Positions 8,270-15,907 of a stretch of DNA of 64,000 bases are shown piece by piece. The notes beneath the pieces were generated by a model. It ran no database searches and had not been told where the DNA came from. It worked only from the letters and a program-made list of their open reading frames with translations. The translations under genes were made by a program, and so were the position numbers. The DNA comes from G965247775 sp965247775. Lineage in GTDB: Bacteria > Chloroflexota > Dehalococcoidia > Bin125. Position 1 is the first letter of the stretch; every line of letters starts with the position of its first letter. The stretch lies in assembly GCA_965247775.1 (NCBI GenBank), contig OZ252031.1:1860001-1924000 (forward strand). Reading direction: 5' to 3'.

Positions 8270-9829
8270 ATGCGTCTGCACGACTATCTCGCCTACCACG
8301 CCCGCGAGCAGCCGGACGCGGACTTCTCGCTCTTCCGGGGCGAGCGTCTGTCGTACGGGGAGGCGCTGGCGCGGGCGCAGCAGTTCAGCCGGGCGCTGGC
8401 GGCGGCGGGGCTGGCGCCCGGCGATCGCATTGCAGTGCTGATGCGCAACCGCCCGGAGTTCGCGCTGCTCTACTTCGCCTGCGGTGCGGCGGGGGTGGTG
8501 CCGGTGCCGCTGAACGCCCGGCTGGCGCCGCCCGAGTGGGAGTTCATCCTGCAAGATTCGGGCGCGCGGCTGATCCTGTCGGCGCCGGAGTTCCAACCCG
8601 CGATCGACGCGATGCGGGGGCAGCTGCCGTCGCTGGAGACGTTCGTGGCGATGGGAGAGCCGGCGAGGGGCTGGCTGGGGTTCGAGGTCTGGCTGCGCGA
8701 GCAGCCCGCGACGGCGCTGGAGCGCGCAATCGATGAGGACGCCGACCTGTACCAGATGTACACCAGCGGCACGACGGGACGGCCGAAAGGGGCGGTGCTG
8801 ACGCACCGGGCGGTGACGGCGCACCTGACGCAGGTCGCGCCGGTGATGCGCATCGGGCCGGGGGAGCGCACGTTGGTGGTGGCGCCGCTGTATCACGCCG
8901 CCGGGGGCATCTCAACGTTCAACACGATCGCCCAGGGGGGCTGCGTGGTGATCCAGGAGGAGTTCGACCCCAGCGCCGTCGTGCGGGCGTTGGACGAGGA
9001 GGTGGTAGCGGCAGTGCTGGTGCCGGCCATCATCCAGGCCTGCCTGCTGCGCGCGCCCGACGTACGCCAGCGCCACTACGACAATTTGCGCCTGATCTAC
9101 TACGGGGCGTCTCCGATCGCGGCGGCGACGCTGCGCGACGCGATGGAGACCTTCGGCTGTGACTTCGCCCAGGCCTACGGGATGACGGAGATGACGGCGG
9201 GATCGACGAACCTGAGCCCCGCCGACCATCGGGCGGCGCTGGGGCAGCGGCCGGAGCTGCTGGTGTCGGCGGGGCGGCCGCTGCTGGGGGTGGAAATGCG
9301 CGTGGTGGACGAGGAGGACCGGCCGCTGCCGCCCGGGACAATGGGGGAGATCGTGATGCGGGGGCCGCAGCTGATGCGCGGCTACTGGAGGCGGCCGGAA
9401 GAGACGACGACGGCGCTGCGCGGAGGCTGGCTGCACACAGGGGACAGCGGTCGCATTGAGGCGGACGGCTACCTCTACATCATGGACCGGGTGAAGGACA
9501 TGATCGTCTCGGGCGGGGAGAACGTCTATCCGCGCGCGATCGAGGAGGTGCTGATGCGCCACCCCGCGGTGGCGGAAGTGGCGGTGATCGGTGTGCCGGA
9601 CGCGCAGTGGGGGGAGACGGTGAAGGCGCTGGTGGTGCGGCGGGAGGGGGTGGCCGCGGAGCCGGACGAGCTGATCGACTTCTGCCGGGGCGAACTGGCC
9701 GGCTTCGAGCGGCCGCGCTCGCTGGAGTTCATCGAGGCGCTGCCGCGGACCGCCAGCGGCAAGGTGCTGAAGCGCGAGCTACGGGAGCCGTACTGGGCGG
9801 GGCAAGAGCGCCGGGTGGCGGGGTCCTGA
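8270..9829 (+). CDS. AMP-binding acyl-CoA synthetase
   Basis: Adenylate-forming ligase of 519 residues that activates a carboxylic acid with ATP and CoA. Core motif YTSGTTGRPKG is at residues 164-174; QAYGMTEM, the TGDSGRIEADGY hinge region and IVSGGENVYP follow; the C-terminal catalytic lysine is K498 in ASGKVLKREL. It resembles medium/long-chain or aryl acid synthetases; the substrate cannot be fixed. It is divergent from the flavoprotein gene and converges on the LLM gene with 6 bases between stops. Confidence 0.92.
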   Translation: MRLHDYLAYHAREQPDADFSLFRGERLSYGEALARAQQFSRALAAAGLAPGDRIAVLMRNRPEFALLYFACGAAGVVPVPLNARLAPPEWEFILQDSGARLILSAPEFQPAIDAMRGQLPSLETFVAMGEPARGWLGFEVWLREQPATALERAIDEDADLYQMYTSGTTGRPKGAVLTHRAVTAHLTQVAPVMRIGPGERTLVVAPLYHAAGGISTFNTIAQGGCVVIQEEFDPSAVVRALDEEVVAAVLVPAIIQACLLRAPDVRQRHYDNLRLIYYGASPIAAATLRDAMETFGCDFAQAYGMTEMTAGSTNLSPADHRAALGQRPELLVSAGRPLLGVEMRVVDEEDRPLPPGTMGEIVMRGPQLMRGYWRRPEETTTALRGGWLHTGDSGRIEADGYLYIMDRVKDMIVSGGENVYPRAIEEVLMRHPAVAEVAVIGVPDAQWGETVKALVVRREGVAAEPDELIDFCRGELAGFERPRSLEFIEALPRTASGKVLKRELREPYWAGQERRVAGS

Positions 9830-9835
9830 GGCGGC

Positions 9836-11074
9836 TCAGTCGGTGTCGTAGGGGGTGAGTTCGTCCAGGGCGGGCTTGATCTCCTTCATGAAGATCTCGA
9901 GCTGCTCGATCACGCTCTCCTTGGGCTGCTGGGCGTAGTGCCACGTGAGCACGATGTACTCGGCCGGGACCTTGCGCCAATAGGCGACGAGTTCGTCGCG
10001 CACCTGATCGACGGGGCCGAGCACGAAGGCGTCGGCCTTCTCGATCTCATCGACGACGTCTTCGATGGGGGACTCGGCGGTGAGGGTGACCTCCTTGTTG
10101 ACAACGCGCTCGTAGAGCGGGTTCCAGAAGTTCTTGTAGATGTCGGCGTCGTACTGGGCGGCCTGGGCGCGGGCGGCCTCGTGGCTGGAGCCGATCTGGA
10201 GGTAGCGCTGGACGCCCTGGCCCTGCCCGTGCACGACCTCCCGGCCGGCCTTGCGGGCGGCGTCGGTGTAGATGTAGGCCATCTCGGCGGAGCGGTCATC
10301 GCCGACGACGTGGATACAGTTGAATCCCATCTCGCCGCAGTACTCGACGGAGGAGGCGCTGCCGGAGCTGGGCACGAAGACGGGCGGGTGGGGCTTCTGC
10401 AGCGGGGAGGGGACGACGCTGACGCGATGGACGCGGCCGTCGTCGCCGATCTCGCCGGGGGCGCCGAGGCGGGCGGTGGTGTCGGCCATCCACCAGTCGA
10501 TGCCCTCCTCGTAGGGGTAGGGGATCTGCCAGAGGTCGGAGCGGTACTGGACAGTCTCCTGGGTCCAGCAGTCCAGCACCATCTGCACGTGCTCACGGTA
10601 GATATCGCGGTTCTTGATGTCGTTGGCGCTGCCGTCGGAGTGGGTGGCGACGGTGCCGAGGTGCTGGCCGATGACGTTGGTCCAGCGATCCTGATAGCCG
10701 CGGGCGAAGCCGACGAAGAGGCGGCCGTTGGTGATGTAGTCGAGAACAGCGGTCTCCTCGGCGACGCGGATAGGGTGCTGGGCGCTCATGACGTAGCCCA
10801 GCTGGCCGATGTGGACGTTCTCGGTGTGGGCGGCCCACCAGGCGTTCATGACGCCGGGGGCGGGGGCGGGCTCGTAGCCCTCCGAGTGGAAGTGGTGCTC
10901 GATCTGCGAGAAGCCCCAGACGCCCAGGCGGTCGCAGGCCTTGGCGAGATCGATCGTGCCCTTGATCGCTTCGTGGTAACGCTCGGCGTTGCGGCCGATC
11001 GGGCGGAGCTTGCGTCGCTCCTCCTCGTTCTCGGCGCGCACCATGGGGTAGACCTGCAGGATGACCTTGACCAT
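9836..11074 (-). CDS. LLM class flavin-dependent oxidoreductase
   Basis: 412-residue luciferase-like monooxygenase. Visible family features are SQIEHHFHSEGYEPAPAPG near the N terminus, a barrel strand ending MSAQHPIRVAEETAVLDYI, then GRLFVGFARGYQDRW and a PHPPVFVPSSG phosphate-binding strand. The pattern is that of the long LLM subgroup annotated as alkanal-monooxygenase-like. The ATG at 11074 is preceded by GGGAGGAGGGA; the open frame further upstream runs into the broken DUF1348 gene and IS remnant and is not part of this protein. A separate reductase would be needed. Confidence 0.9.
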   Translation of the reverse strand: MVKVILQVYPMVRAENEEERRKLRPIGRNAERYHEAIKGTIDLAKACDRLGVWGFSQIEHHFHSEGYEPAPAPGVMNAWWAAHTENVHIGQLGYVMSAQHPIRVAEETAVLDYITNGRLFVGFARGYQDRWTNVIGQHLGTVATHSDGSANDIKNRDIYREHVQMVLDCWTQETVQYRSDLWQIPYPYEEGIDWWMADTTARLGAPGEIGDDGRVHRVSVVPSPLQKPHPPVFVPSSGSASSVEYCGEMGFNCIHVVGDDRSAEMAYIYTDAARKAGREVVHGQGQGVQRYLQIGSSHEAARAQAAQYDADIYKNFWNPLYERVVNKEVTLTAESPIEDVVDEIEKADAFVLGPVDQVRDELVAYWRKVPAEYIVLTWHYAQQPKESVIEQLEIFMKEIKPALDELTPYDTD

Positions 11075-11133
11075 GCTGTCCCTCCTCCCGGACCAACGGA
11101 GACTACCGCACCGGACCGATACTGGCCGGGGGA

Positions 11134-11596
11134 CTAGAGCCCGAGTTCGGTCAGGCCGAGGTGATCTGCTGGGCGGTGGCCGGGGGCGGGCCAGGAGAAC
11201 GTGCGCTCGGCCTCGGCGATGGGGACGGCGTTGATGCTGGCCTCGCGACGACGCATCAGACCCTCGCCGTCGAACTCCCACTGCTCGTTGCCGTGGACCC
11301 GGTACCAGAGGCCGGAGTCGTCGTGCCACTCGTAGCAGAAGCGCACGGCGATGCGGCTCTCGTGGAAGGCCCACATCTCCTTGATCAGGCGGTAGTCCAG
11401 CTCCCGCGCCCACGTGCGGCGGAGGAACGCCACGATGGCCTCGCGGCCCGGAAGAACTCTGCGCGCTTGCGCCAGCGGCTGTCGGGCGTGTAGGCGCGCG
11501 AGACGCGCTCGGGGTCGCGGCTGTTCCAGGCGTCCTCCGCCAGGCGGACCTTGCGGGTGGCCAAGTCGAGGTCGAAGGGGGGCAGCGGTGGGGCAT
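11134..11596 (-). pseudogene. DUF1348 / nuclear-transport-factor-2-like protein, frameshifted
   Basis: The C-terminal two thirds reads [20 protein letters not shown], then [19 protein letters not shown] and [20 protein letters not shown] in one frame, a clear DUF1348 signature. The N-terminal third ([19 protein letters not shown], then [17 protein letters not shown]) is in the next frame, and the two join if one base is restored near 11450. A second missing base in the six-G run at 11577-11582 would connect the ATG at 11596. Both changes fall in or next to short C/G runs. Either this is a young pseudogene or an uncorrected sequence error. Confidence 0.7.
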
Positions 11597-11704
11597 GATG
11601 CTCCGGCGCGGGGCTGGCCCACGCTGCCGGCTGGCGGGCGGTGCTGTCCTAAGTTCACCATCCGGCCAGGGCAACGAGATCGCGGACGTGCAGGGGTGGG
11701 TCTC

Positions 11705-12366
11705 CACACCCGCCGCGACTGCGGGAGTCGTCGTGAGCGTGGCGTGGCGGCGGACCAGATTGTACCAACCGAAGTGGAGCGCGACCGCCGCCTTTAGGTT
11801 CTCGGGCTTCTTGCGGTAGGCGTTGGTCAAGCGCGTGAAGCGGCGCGAGTGCATCCGGACGGTCAAGTTCTGTCTCTCAACGAACGACGTGGACGCCACG
11901 CGGAGGTCGGGGGTGCCCACCTTGGCAAGCTTGTTCACCTCGACGACCTGGGGCGGGCTGTACCTACCCTCATCAGTCGGTCGGTCTCGTAGGACTTTAC
12001 GATCGTGGACCAGTCGACGTTGCCGCCGAACCCTGCCTCGATGGCTTCTGCGTAGAGGCGGAGGCCGTCGCTGTCGATCTGCACTCGGTTCGCGAGGCGC
12101 GCGGACAGATCGACCAGTCGTCCTCCCGGACCGCCCGGTCCTTCTTGCCGACGTAGGCCCACAGCGTATCCACTTCGATCCGCTTCGCAGGGCAGGTCCC
12201 GCAGGTGGTCGTCCATCCAGGCGTCGCAGGCATGTCCCACGCGGACCATGAGCCGCATGATGGTGTCCCGGTGGACCCCGGTCATGCGCTCCACGGACCT
12301 GATACTGGCCCCCTCGGTGAGGGCGGCGATGACGGTCGTCTGTGTATCGAGGTCAAGGCGGTTCAT
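11705..12366 (-). pseudogene. IS1-family transposase remnant
   Basis: The fragment starts MNRLDLDTQTTVIAALTEG with an HTH (RMTGVHRDTIMRLMVRVG) and then LPC/KRIEVDTLWAYVGKK, where the DDE domain begins in another frame. It continues as LSARLANRVQIDSDGLRLY and AGFGGNVDWSTIVK, and ends in a third frame with STSFVERQNLTVRMHSRRFT, RLTNAYRKKPEN and [14 protein letters not shown]. This order matches single-ORF IS1-type transposases, but at least three frame changes and a loss in the middle make it inactive. No convincing terminal inverted repeats were found. It sits between the broken DUF1348 gene and the Fic gene. Confidence 0.8.
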
Positions 12367-12463
12367 GCTGAACTGCTAACGTGATGGTGGAGCGCCGGGG
12401 GACTGAACCCCGTGGAGCCTCGTGTAAAGGGAATCCCAGAGAGCCATCTCGCGCCCCATTCAA

Positions 12464-12502
12464 CAAGCCGGGCCAGGGATCGCATCTCCCTGGCCCGGCT
12501 TG
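12464..12502 (-). terminator. strong hairpin terminator of the Fic gene
   Basis: A perfect 16-bp inverted repeat: 12464-12479 pairs with 12487-12502 around a 7-base loop. It starts 3 bases past the Fic stop codon on the minus strand. It is the longest perfect hairpin I noticed in the window. No clear T-run follows. Confidence 0.75.
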
Positions 12503-12504
12503 CG

Positions 12505-13617
12505 CTAAGCCGTGGTTGCTGCCTCGTCCTCGGCCGCCTCCATAGATTCAATCTTGCGCCGCAGCTTGTCGGACACGTGATACCGCGTGTTCTTGCCCTT
12601 TCCGCGTCGCTCGACGAGCCCCTGCCCCATCATCTCGGTAAGGTCTGAGAATGCAGATGATTGTGAAGTACCGGTCAGCCTCGCGTATCTCGACGTGGAC
12701 AGTGGACTCAGGTCAAGCATGGACATCAGGCTCAGCACCTGACGCGGGTTCAACGCCGGGGACACCACGGCAACGAACTCGTCCTTTGCCTTGTTGAAGC
12801 GAACCACACTTCGCTCCAGTGAAGCAGCAGCATCATCTAGCATCCGCTGGTGAAACAGGACGAACGGGGAAACATCGATTTCCTGGTCGAAGCTGTCCCC
12901 TTGCGTTTCACGGAGCACGTCGTAGTACTGTTGCCGACGCTTCCAAATGCTCTCGCTAACGGACAACATCCCATCTGCCGCCCAGTCAGTGAGCGTCAAG
13001 ATCGCGTCAGCGAGTAGACGCGCGGTCCGTCCATTCCCGTCCTCGAACGGATGAATCGAGATCAGCCCGAAATGCGCGAGGGCCGCAATCGTCGGGGGTG
13101 GATACTCGCCGTCGCGCATCCACCGCTGGATGTCGGCCACAAGTCCATCCATCAATTCAGAGACGAACCCAGGGGCGGGAGGCCGATAACGAATCTCCCT
13201 CGTCTGAGAATCCACGATGAGGGCAGGGCCGCTTCGGTACTTCCCTCGGTTTCGCGCCTGCCAACCCGGGAGGCCTTTCAGGATGATCGAGTTCATCGTC
13301 CGGATGAGGCCGTGGTCGATTCGCACCGATCGGTCCCCGACAAGCTGGTCAATCAGCCCGTAGGCCTCCTGGAGGTTCGTGAGTTCGACTTCCTCCGGGT
13401 CAGCCTCGTCTGGGCCTTCAACGAGGATGAGCAGTGCTTGCTGCTCGTCGAGGCGGTTTCCCTCGATCGCCGTCGAAGTGTGGGCGCTGATGTAGCTCGC
13501 CTTCTCCCGGAAGTACGCCTCGAATCCAGGCGGCACGAGCGTCCGGATGACGTACAATCGGTCCTCTAAGAGACCGACCCTGCGGCATTCCTCACTGCAG
13601 GTCAGCATCAGGGGCAT
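12505..13617 (-). CDS. Fic family protein (putative AMPylase) with N-terminal inhibitory motif
   Basis: 370 residues. The Fic core HPFEDGNGRTAR is at 189-200 with the catalytic His189 and the phosphate-binding Asn/Gly/Arg residues intact, so nucleotidyl transfer is expected. The N-terminal S48-T-A-I-E52-G matches the [S/T]xxxE[G/N] inhibitory helix, as in class II self-inhibited Fic proteins. The last 90 residues form a winged-helix-like DNA-binding domain (STSRYARLTGTSQSSAFSDL). No antitoxin gene is adjacent, consistent with intramolecular inhibition. GAGGTGA precedes the ATG. Its promoter region is unusually AT-rich for this window, and IS and ORF remnants flank it, suggesting acquisition. 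Confidence 0.93.
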   Translation of the reverse strand: MPLMLTCSEECRRVGLLEDRLYVIRTLVPPGFEAYFREKASYISAHTSTAIEGNRLDEQQALLILVEGPDEADPEEVELTNLQEAYGLIDQLVGDRSVRIDHGLIRTMNSIILKGLPGWQARNRGKYRSGPALIVDSQTREIRYRPPAPGFVSELMDGLVADIQRWMRDGEYPPPTIAALAHFGLISIHPFEDGNGRTARLLADAILTLTDWAADGMLSVSESIWKRRQQYYDVLRETQGDSFDQEIDVSPFVLFHQRMLDDAAASLERSVVRFNKAKDEFVAVVSPALNPRQVLSLMSMLDLSPLSTSRYARLTGTSQSSAFSDLTEMMGQGLVERRGKGKNTRYHVSDKLRRKIESMEAAEDEAATTA

Positions 13618-13653
13618 TGGCTCACCTCAAACAGAATATTCCCACACACAAAC

Positions 13654-13681
13654 GCTATATGATCATATTCGTCCTTGTCAA
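13654..13681 (-). promoter_or_regulatory. Fic gene promoter with overlapping palindrome
   Basis: On the minus strand a consensus -35 TTGACA (13681-13676) is followed after 16 bases by TATAGC (13659-13654), about 37 bases before the ATG. The perfect 12-bp palindrome ATATGATCATAT (13657-13668) overlaps the spacer and -10 box and is a good operator candidate, perhaps for the Fic protein's own winged-helix domain. The block 13620-13735 is far more AT-rich than its surroundings. Confidence 0.55.
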
Positions 13682-13733
13682 GGGTATATACAAACAAGAG
13701 ATCTGAATTTACGCTTGACCGATCTCTGCGATA

Positions 13734-13832
13734 ATGACCCCAGAGGAGGCTCGCCTGTACAAGGCCATCCACGACCTCCACGGCTGCGAGGCCGAGTGGA
13801 TCGAGACGGTTCCGGTCCACGAGACGTACTAG
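13734..13832 (+). pseudogene. truncated copy of a small-protein family (LHGC-EWIE type)
   Basis: A 32-codon frame whose core IHDLHGCEAEWIETVPVHET is nearly repeated at 14110-14200 (IRDLHGCESEWIEVVPVHET). Here a TAG follows the HETY; beyond it the frame reads GTTAAHRVNG, echoing GTTVWEG of the other copy. It is a degenerate paralog of the downstream module; function unknown. Confidence 0.5.
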
Positions 13833-13916
13833 GGCACGACGGCCGCACACCGTGTCAATGGCACAAATGATTCCCGCACAGCACTTGTGTCGCGCATTGC
13901 ACGCTAGGCGCAGGAG

Positions 13917-14099
13917 GTGTGCTCCATGCACGAGTCCCCGCGCCTCGAACGGATCAAGGGCGGTTGGGCTGCCCGAGGGAATGGCTGGGCAGTCCATGGC
14001 AAATCCAAGAACGATGCTTTAAAGCGTTTCTGGAAAGCCGTAAAGCGCCATGAAGAAATCGCCCGGCGGACCCTCCCCGAGCATGCCCAAGCCGAATGA
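13917..14099 (+). CDS. small basic hypothetical protein
   Basis: 60 codons with a Gly/Trp-rich N-terminal segment (IKGGWAARGNGWAVHGKSK) and a charged helix (DALKRFWKAVKRHEEIARR). It overlaps the start of the following small gene. I recall this type of pair, a GWAxxGxGWAVxG protein followed by an LHGC-x-W protein, as a recurrent unit in soil bacteria, but know of no function. It may be intact; the partner gene is not. Confidence 0.5.
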   Translation: MCSMHESPRLERIKGGWAARGNGWAVHGKSKNDALKRFWKAVKRHEEIARRTLPEHAQAE

Positions 14100-14382
14100 C
14101 GACCCTTTGAGCGACCTTCGCCAGGCGATCCGCGACCTCCACGGTTGCGAGTCCGAGTGGATCGAGGTCGTGCCCGTCCATGAGACGCACGCGGGCACGA
14201 CGGTCTGGGAAGGAGCGGTCCGATCTTCGACTTGATCGACCACCCACCTTGACCCGTTGCTACGCCTGGAGCTACCAGGTAGACGAGTCGGGCAAGCGCC
14301 GGTACGTCGCCGTGCTCCACGACGGGCTGGTGGACTCGCCGTTCAGGCCGCGATCCTGTCCGAGGCGCAGAAGGGCAGCTGA
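14050..14382 (+). pseudogene. small-protein gene broken by several frameshifts
   Basis: Starting at 14050 or the ATG at 14083, the frame reads IRDLHGCESEWIEVVPVHET then AGTTVWEGAV. After that the homologous continuation changes frame: FDLIDHP, then TRCYAWSYQVDESGKRRYVA and VLHDGLVDSP, then VQAAILSEAQKGS with a TGA at 14380. Put together this is a protein of roughly 100 residues with at least three single-base shifts. It is the longer copy of the 13734 fragment. Function unknown. Confidence 0.5.
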
Positions 14383-14421
14383 GACACCCGTCCGCTCTAA
14401 TTAGGACACCACCTGGCGGGC

Positions 14422-14880
14422 TCAGGTCTTGACGCGGTTGAGGCGCACCACGGGGATCTGACGCGGGGCTGCCGTCTCCGCGTACTTGGCGTAGAACGGG
14501 TACGCGGGCACAGCGACGTTCCACATCCGCTCGCGCTCCGCGCCCGTGAGGACTTTGGCGCGCACGGACGTGCTGCGACGTCTGGTCCGAACCCAGGCGT
14601 GGGAGTCCGCCTCCAGGTTGAGGAACCAGGCGGGGTGCTTGGGGCGGCCGCCGGTGGAGCCGATGACGACGTAGGCGTCGTCGTCGCGGAAGTAGAAGAG
14701 CGGGGTGCTGACGCGGTCGCCGGAGCGGCGGCCGATGGTGGTGAGCGTGAAGGTGGGCACGGGCGGGGTCCCGGCCTCGCCGCAGCGCTGCCGGCTGAGG
14801 ATCGAGTAGTCGAACCAGTAGACGAGGAAGGCCTCGACAGGGCGGAAGATCTTGAGCCGTTCGAGCAGGCGGAAGAGCAT
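14422..14880 (-). CDS. DDN-type deazaflavin (F420)-dependent nitroreductase-family protein
   Basis: 152 residues of the split-barrel deazaflavin-dependent nitroreductase family. The core TLTTIGRRSGDRVSTPLFYF, the VVIGSTGGRPKHPAWFLNLE loop and the C-terminal VPAYPFYAKYAE segment are characteristic. These enzymes use reduced F420 to reduce enones, quinones or nitro groups. Its presence implies that the host makes F420, in line with the LLM enzymes around it. It is the last gene of the 14.4-18.6 kb minus-strand operon, 54 bases behind the LLM gene. Confidence 0.9.
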   Translation of the reverse strand: MLFRLLERLKIFRPVEAFLVYWFDYSILSRQRCGEAGTPPVPTFTLTTIGRRSGDRVSTPLFYFRDDDAYVVIGSTGGRPKHPAWFLNLEADSHAWVRTRRRSTSVRAKVLTGAERERMWNVAVPAYPFYAKYAETAAPRQIPVVRLNRVKT

Positions 14881-14934
14881 GGGGCACCTCGGCCTGGATG
14901 GTAGCCCGTGGCGGCGCGCAGGGGGAGAGCGTCG

Positions 14935-15879
14935 TCACTCGCGGGGGGGGGCTTGGAAGCGCGGGACGACCTCATCCAACAGGCGACGGGTTTGCGCCAG
15001 GATCCCTTCGTCCCTAGCGGCGAGGGGACGCAGGGCGAACGTGCGCACGCCGGCGGCACGGAAGGCGTCGATGCGCGCCGCCACCGCCTCCGCGGATCCG
15101 ATCGCCATCAGGTCGGTGGGCTGGTGAGTGGTAAAGCGGGCGGTAGTGGTGAGCGCCTCCTGCACGGCGGGATCGTCGCCGGAGCCGAGGTGGAAAGCGA
15201 AGTCGGCCCCGTAGTTCGCGGCAGGGAAGGGACGCCCGGCGGCGGCGCAGGCGGCGTCGATCGCGCCGATCACGGGCGCGACCTCCTGCGCCGTCGCCAG
15301 GCCCGAGAACCAGCCCGAACCGACGCGGGCGATGCGCCGCACCGCCGCCTCGCTGCGGCCGCCGATCCACAGCGGCAGGGGTTGCTGGACGGGTGAGGGC
15401 GCGATCACCGCATCGCGGTAGTGAAAGAAGCGGCCATCGTACGTGACGGGCCCGCCGGCCCAGAGGCGCTGCATGATCTCGATCGCCTCGTCGCTGCGGG
15501 CGCCGCGGCCGGCCGTGGAGCGGCCGGTGGCCCCCCACTCGGGCACACCCGCAGGCCCCACGCCGAAGCCCGGGCGGAGGCGGCCGCCGCTGAGCACGTC
15601 GATGGTGGCGCACTGGCGGGCCAGGACGAGGGGGTCGCGGAACGGCAGGACGACGACGTCCATGCCCAGCCCGATCCGCTCGGTGGCGCCGGCCACGGCG
15701 GCAAGGAAGGTGAGGGGCTCCAGGTACGGCTCGGGCGCGATCAGGCGGTCGCAGTGCCAGACGGCGTCGATGCCGCCGTCCTCGCAGAGATCGAGCCAGC
15801 GCCAGAAGTTGCGCACCTCCTGGAAGGGGAACTCGACGAGCCCCAGGCCGATCCGCGTGGGGACGTCCTCCGCGCTCAC
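14935..15879 (-). CDS. LLM class F420-dependent oxidoreductase
   Basis: 314-residue luciferase-like enzyme. GLGMDVVVLPFRDPLVLARQ leads into LSGGRLRPGFGVG, and PLPLWIGGRSEAAVRRIARV is the phosphate-binding strand. The short length without the insertion of bacterial luciferases fits F420-dependent members. It lies 28 bases behind the alcohol dehydrogenase gene and 54 ahead of the DDN gene, so it likely acts on a product of the same pathway. Confidence 0.9.
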   Translation of the reverse strand: MSAEDVPTRIGLGLVEFPFQEVRNFWRWLDLCEDGGIDAVWHCDRLIAPEPYLEPLTFLAAVAGATERIGLGMDVVVLPFRDPLVLARQCATIDVLSGGRLRPGFGVGPAGVPEWGATGRSTAGRGARSDEAIEIMQRLWAGGPVTYDGRFFHYRDAVIAPSPVQQPLPLWIGGRSEAAVRRIARVGSGWFSGLATAQEVAPVIGAIDAACAAAGRPFPAANYGADFAFHLGSGDDPAVQEALTTTARFTTHQPTDLMAIGSAEAVAARIDAFRAAGVRTFALRPLAARDEGILAQTRRLLDEVVPRFQAPPRE

Positions 15880-15907
15880 CGCCGCCCCCCGGAGCCTGCC
15901 ACCGCCG

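Noticed and set aside
9938..11137. A 399-codon plus-strand open frame opposite the LLM gene
   Set aside because: Translation is a low-complexity antisense image (VGDL/GGVG repeats); the minus-strand LLM motifs are decisive.
9836..11938. A 700-codon minus-strand open frame joining IS1, DUF1348 and LLM sequences
   Set aside because: It is an accidental read-through produced by frameshifts in the first two; the LLM protein starts at the ATG at 11074 with a strong ribosome-binding site.
12385..12425. A tRNA-like T-arm near GGGGGACTGAACCCC
   Set aside because: No cloverleaf can be drawn around it and no acceptor stem or GGTTCGA-type loop exists. No tRNA or rRNA gene was found anywhere in the window.
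13830..13832. TAG at the end of the LHGC fragment as a pyrrolysine codon
   Set aside because: The second copy has an ordinary His-Ala here, the frame ends soon after, and other damage in the module points to decay.
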